DNA of 64,000 nt from Pontibacter vulgaris. Lineage in GTDB: Bacteria; Bacteroidota; Bacteroidia; Cytophagales; Hymenobacteraceae. The stretch is from NCBI RefSeq assembly GCF_022758145.1, contig NZ_JAJVDH010000002.1, positions 372,001-436,000 of the forward strand, written 5' to 3'. A program made the translations under genes and the position numbers. Shown piece by piece: positions 62,669 through 64,000 of the stretch (position 1 is its first letter; every line of letters starts with the position of its first letter). A model generated the notes under the pieces. That model saw nothing but the letters and a program-made list of their open reading frames with translations. It made no database searches and had not been told where the DNA came from.

Positions 62669-63257
62669 AATCAATTACTGTAGTTCTCCAGGTATAATAT
62701 AGGTAAAAGATTTATACTTTAAGCATACTTCACTATACTTATTTATTGCCGAATTGCATGAGCTGTTTACTCTGTTCTGGTAAGTATCAAGGCTCCTATA
62801 GATGGCCGCTCACTGATAAGCGCTGTTCAATTACAAGCCCGAAAATTATAGATGTAAAACCTTGTTTATAACCAGTTTTAACTGATGCCATAACAACGGA
62901 TAAATGCATAAATTTTGCCATGCTTAAATAATCGTGATTTGAAGCCTTACAGCTATTCAGTATTTAGAATTTCTCCCTCGTTGCAAAGCTTTTGAGAAGC
63001 ATTTTACATGCTGAAGATAAGAAGTGTGTTGTGCTGTGCCTGTAGCATGTGTCTGTTTGTAAACTTGGGTTGTGTTGTAATATGTTGTGATTTAAGTTTT
63101 TACGGAGAATGATGAGGCCCATAATGCGACCTTTATGCATACGTGGTTTTCATGCTACATTCAACAAAGTGCTGAATCATTATTAGGATGGGCTAAGTTA
63201 TAGGTATTTTAGTTTGCTGTGGCTTAATTATGTGTAAAGTACAATTTTATAGTTTGA

Positions 63258-63305
63258 TTAATGTTAAAACATTAAATTGAATAATATTAATGTTGTTTAA
63301 ACATT
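63258..63305. promoter_or_regulatory. Two TTAATGTT dyads upstream of susC
   Basis: First dyad: TTAATGTT (63258-63265) and AACATTAA (63268-63275), spacer 2. Second: TTAATGTT (63287-63294) and AACATT (63300-63305). Centres are about 30 bp apart, three helical turns, and lie about 190-230 bp before the susC -7 box. They may bind a dimeric regulator. Confidence 0.45.
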
Positions 63306-63461
63306 TATTGTTTGTGGCAGGGAGAATTTACAGGGTAAAGGTAAAGGAATCATGGGTTTATGAGCTTTAAACTGTGATTAAGGTCAAATATGAATATAGA
63401 TCGTTTTTATATGATTTTAATTTAAAAATATTATTTTTGGTTAAAATTTATTTCCTGTGAG

Positions 63462-63491
63462 TTTGGAATTATGATATTGTGCCTATATTTG
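63462..63491 (+). promoter_or_regulatory. Promoter of the SusC-type gene
   Basis: TTTG (63462-63465), 18 nt, then TATATTTG (63484-63491), an exact TAnnTTTG -7. The transcript would begin around 63498, about 43 nt before the ATG. Confidence 0.75.
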
Positions 63492-63540
63492 GAGACAAAC
63501 TAATCTATTCACAAATCTATTAATCTTAAGAAGTCTAGTA

Positions 63541-64000
63541 TGAAGAAGAGTTTACTACTCAGTTTCATCTTTGTGCTCGCGCTTGTTGTTCAAGCATGGG
63601 CTCAAAGTAGAACAGTGACTGGAAAGGTAACTGACCAAGAAAACGGTCAGGGGCTACCAGGCGTTGCTGTTCTTGTTAAAGGTACCACAACGGGCACTGC
63701 TACAAATGCTGATGGATCTTACACTATTAATGTGCCAGCTGATGCAAACACATTGGTGTTTAGATTTATTGGTTATTTAACAAAGGAAGTGGTAATTGGA
63801 TCATCTTCTAATGTAAATGTTGCTTTAGGCCTGGATAACAAGCAGCTTTCTGAAGTTGTGGTTGTTGGTTACGGTGCGAAAACGAAGGAGGATTTATCCT
63901 CATCTGTTTCGGTTATCAGCTCAAAAGATATTGAGTCGAAACCAGTGCCTTCTGTAGATCAATTATTACAAGGTAAAGCGGCTGGTGTTCAGGTAACAGC
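63541..64000 (+). CDS. SusC-type TonB-dependent receptor (partial, right edge)
   Basis: 153 codons are visible. A signal peptide (1-21, ending AWAQ) is followed by a carboxypeptidase-D-like domain (VTGKVTDQENGQGLPGVAVL) and the TonB-box region QLSEVVVVGYGAK with the plug start (SVSVISSKDIESK). This is a SusC/RagA receptor importing oligosaccharides or other ligands; a SusD partner is expected beyond the edge. Heptamers are absent here. Confidence 0.92.

Larger units (their letters stand above)
417..62740. repeat. Dispersed heptamer AAGTATA/TATACTT, about 200 copies
   Basis: By eye about 200 copies on the two strands together, first at 417-423 and last at 62734-62740. Base composition predicts about ten. 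About a third lie between genes, which occupy only about an eighth of the window. Near-tandem copies occur at 6778, 18771, 38793 and 39986; full palindromes AAGTATACTT at 23722-23731, 34250-34259, 42239-42248 and 44862-44871. No known element explains it. Confidence 0.8.
62669..63540. other. 872-bp AT-rich gap before susC
   Basis: No gene found in either direction. It holds two dyad elements around 63258-63305, the susC promoter, and heptamers only up to 62740; none from there to the window end. Confidence 0.7.

Noticed and set aside
417..62740. Reading the heptamer as the -7 promoter box
   Set aside because: TATACTTTG does not fit TAnnTTTG (it has three bases between TA and TTTG), and most copies lie inside genes or past terminators.
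1..64000. CRISPR arrays, tRNA, rRNA and prophage
   Set aside because: No regularly spaced long repeats, no tRNA arms, no rRNA-like stretches and no phage structural or integrase genes were seen.

Overview
The window looks like chromosomal DNA of a Bacteroidota member of the order Cytophagales, most likely Hymenobacteraceae (Pontibacter or a close relative; the genus is a guess). The evidence is the combination of TAnnTTTG-type promoters with almost no Shine-Dalgarno sites, type IX secretion features (a PorZ-like gene and C-terminal sorting tails), a SusC-type receptor, abundant FKBP and TonB proteins, and mid-40s GC by eye. No rRNA, tRNA, CRISPR array, phage or intact insertion sequence was seen.

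Layout. 1-4.0 kb: a KdsC-like phosphatase cut by the left edge, an iscX/ferredoxin pair, a DUF2520 Rossmann protein, and two polysaccharide-type genes (GT61, FkbM). 4.1-9.5 kb: a cytochrome c maturation cluster (ccmB, C, D-like, an orphan gene, E, F) in which CcmE carries Cys in place of the usual heme-binding His. 9.9-21.8 kb: a phosphate island with pstS-C-A-B-phoU, two OprP-like porins, and a divergent TonB receptor plus beta-helix lipoprotein; 11-bp-phased TTAAC/GTTAC arrays resembling Pho boxes lie before both porins and the receptor. 21.9-26 kb: MoxR and several family-specific unknowns. 25.7-29.7 kb: ferredoxin, tdk, porZ-like, recO. 29.8-33.1 kb: two FKBP lipoproteins, nrnA-type phosphoesterase, ndk. 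33.1-46.9 kb: LysM protein, MFS carrier, hydrolase, dxs, scpA, FAD monooxygenase, asd, and a lamin-tail surface protein. 47-55.9 kb: a TIG lipoprotein with an outer-membrane barrel, a TSUP carrier, and a TetR-ABC-HlyD-TolC export operon whose ABC subunit has lost most catalytic motifs. 56-62.7 kb: DEAD-box helicase, CNNM/CorC-like protein, small membrane proteins and an M1 peptidase with a sorting tail. From 62.7 kb an AT-rich 0.87-kb gap leads to a SusC-type receptor cut by the right edge.

The strongest unexplained signal is a non-palindromic heptamer, AAGTATA (reverse TATACTT). A hand count gives about 200 copies on the two strands together, where base composition predicts about ten. It is some three times denser between genes than within them, occurs inside coding regions through otherwise uncommon codon pairs (AGT-ATA, ATA-CTT), and is absent from the GT61/FkbM pair and from the last 1.26 kb. 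A second signal is a family of intergenic hairpins at 9.7, 39.9 and (diverged) 44.2 kb; the first two copies show two compensatory base-pair changes in a stem around an identical loop. All counts were made by eye and should be recomputed.
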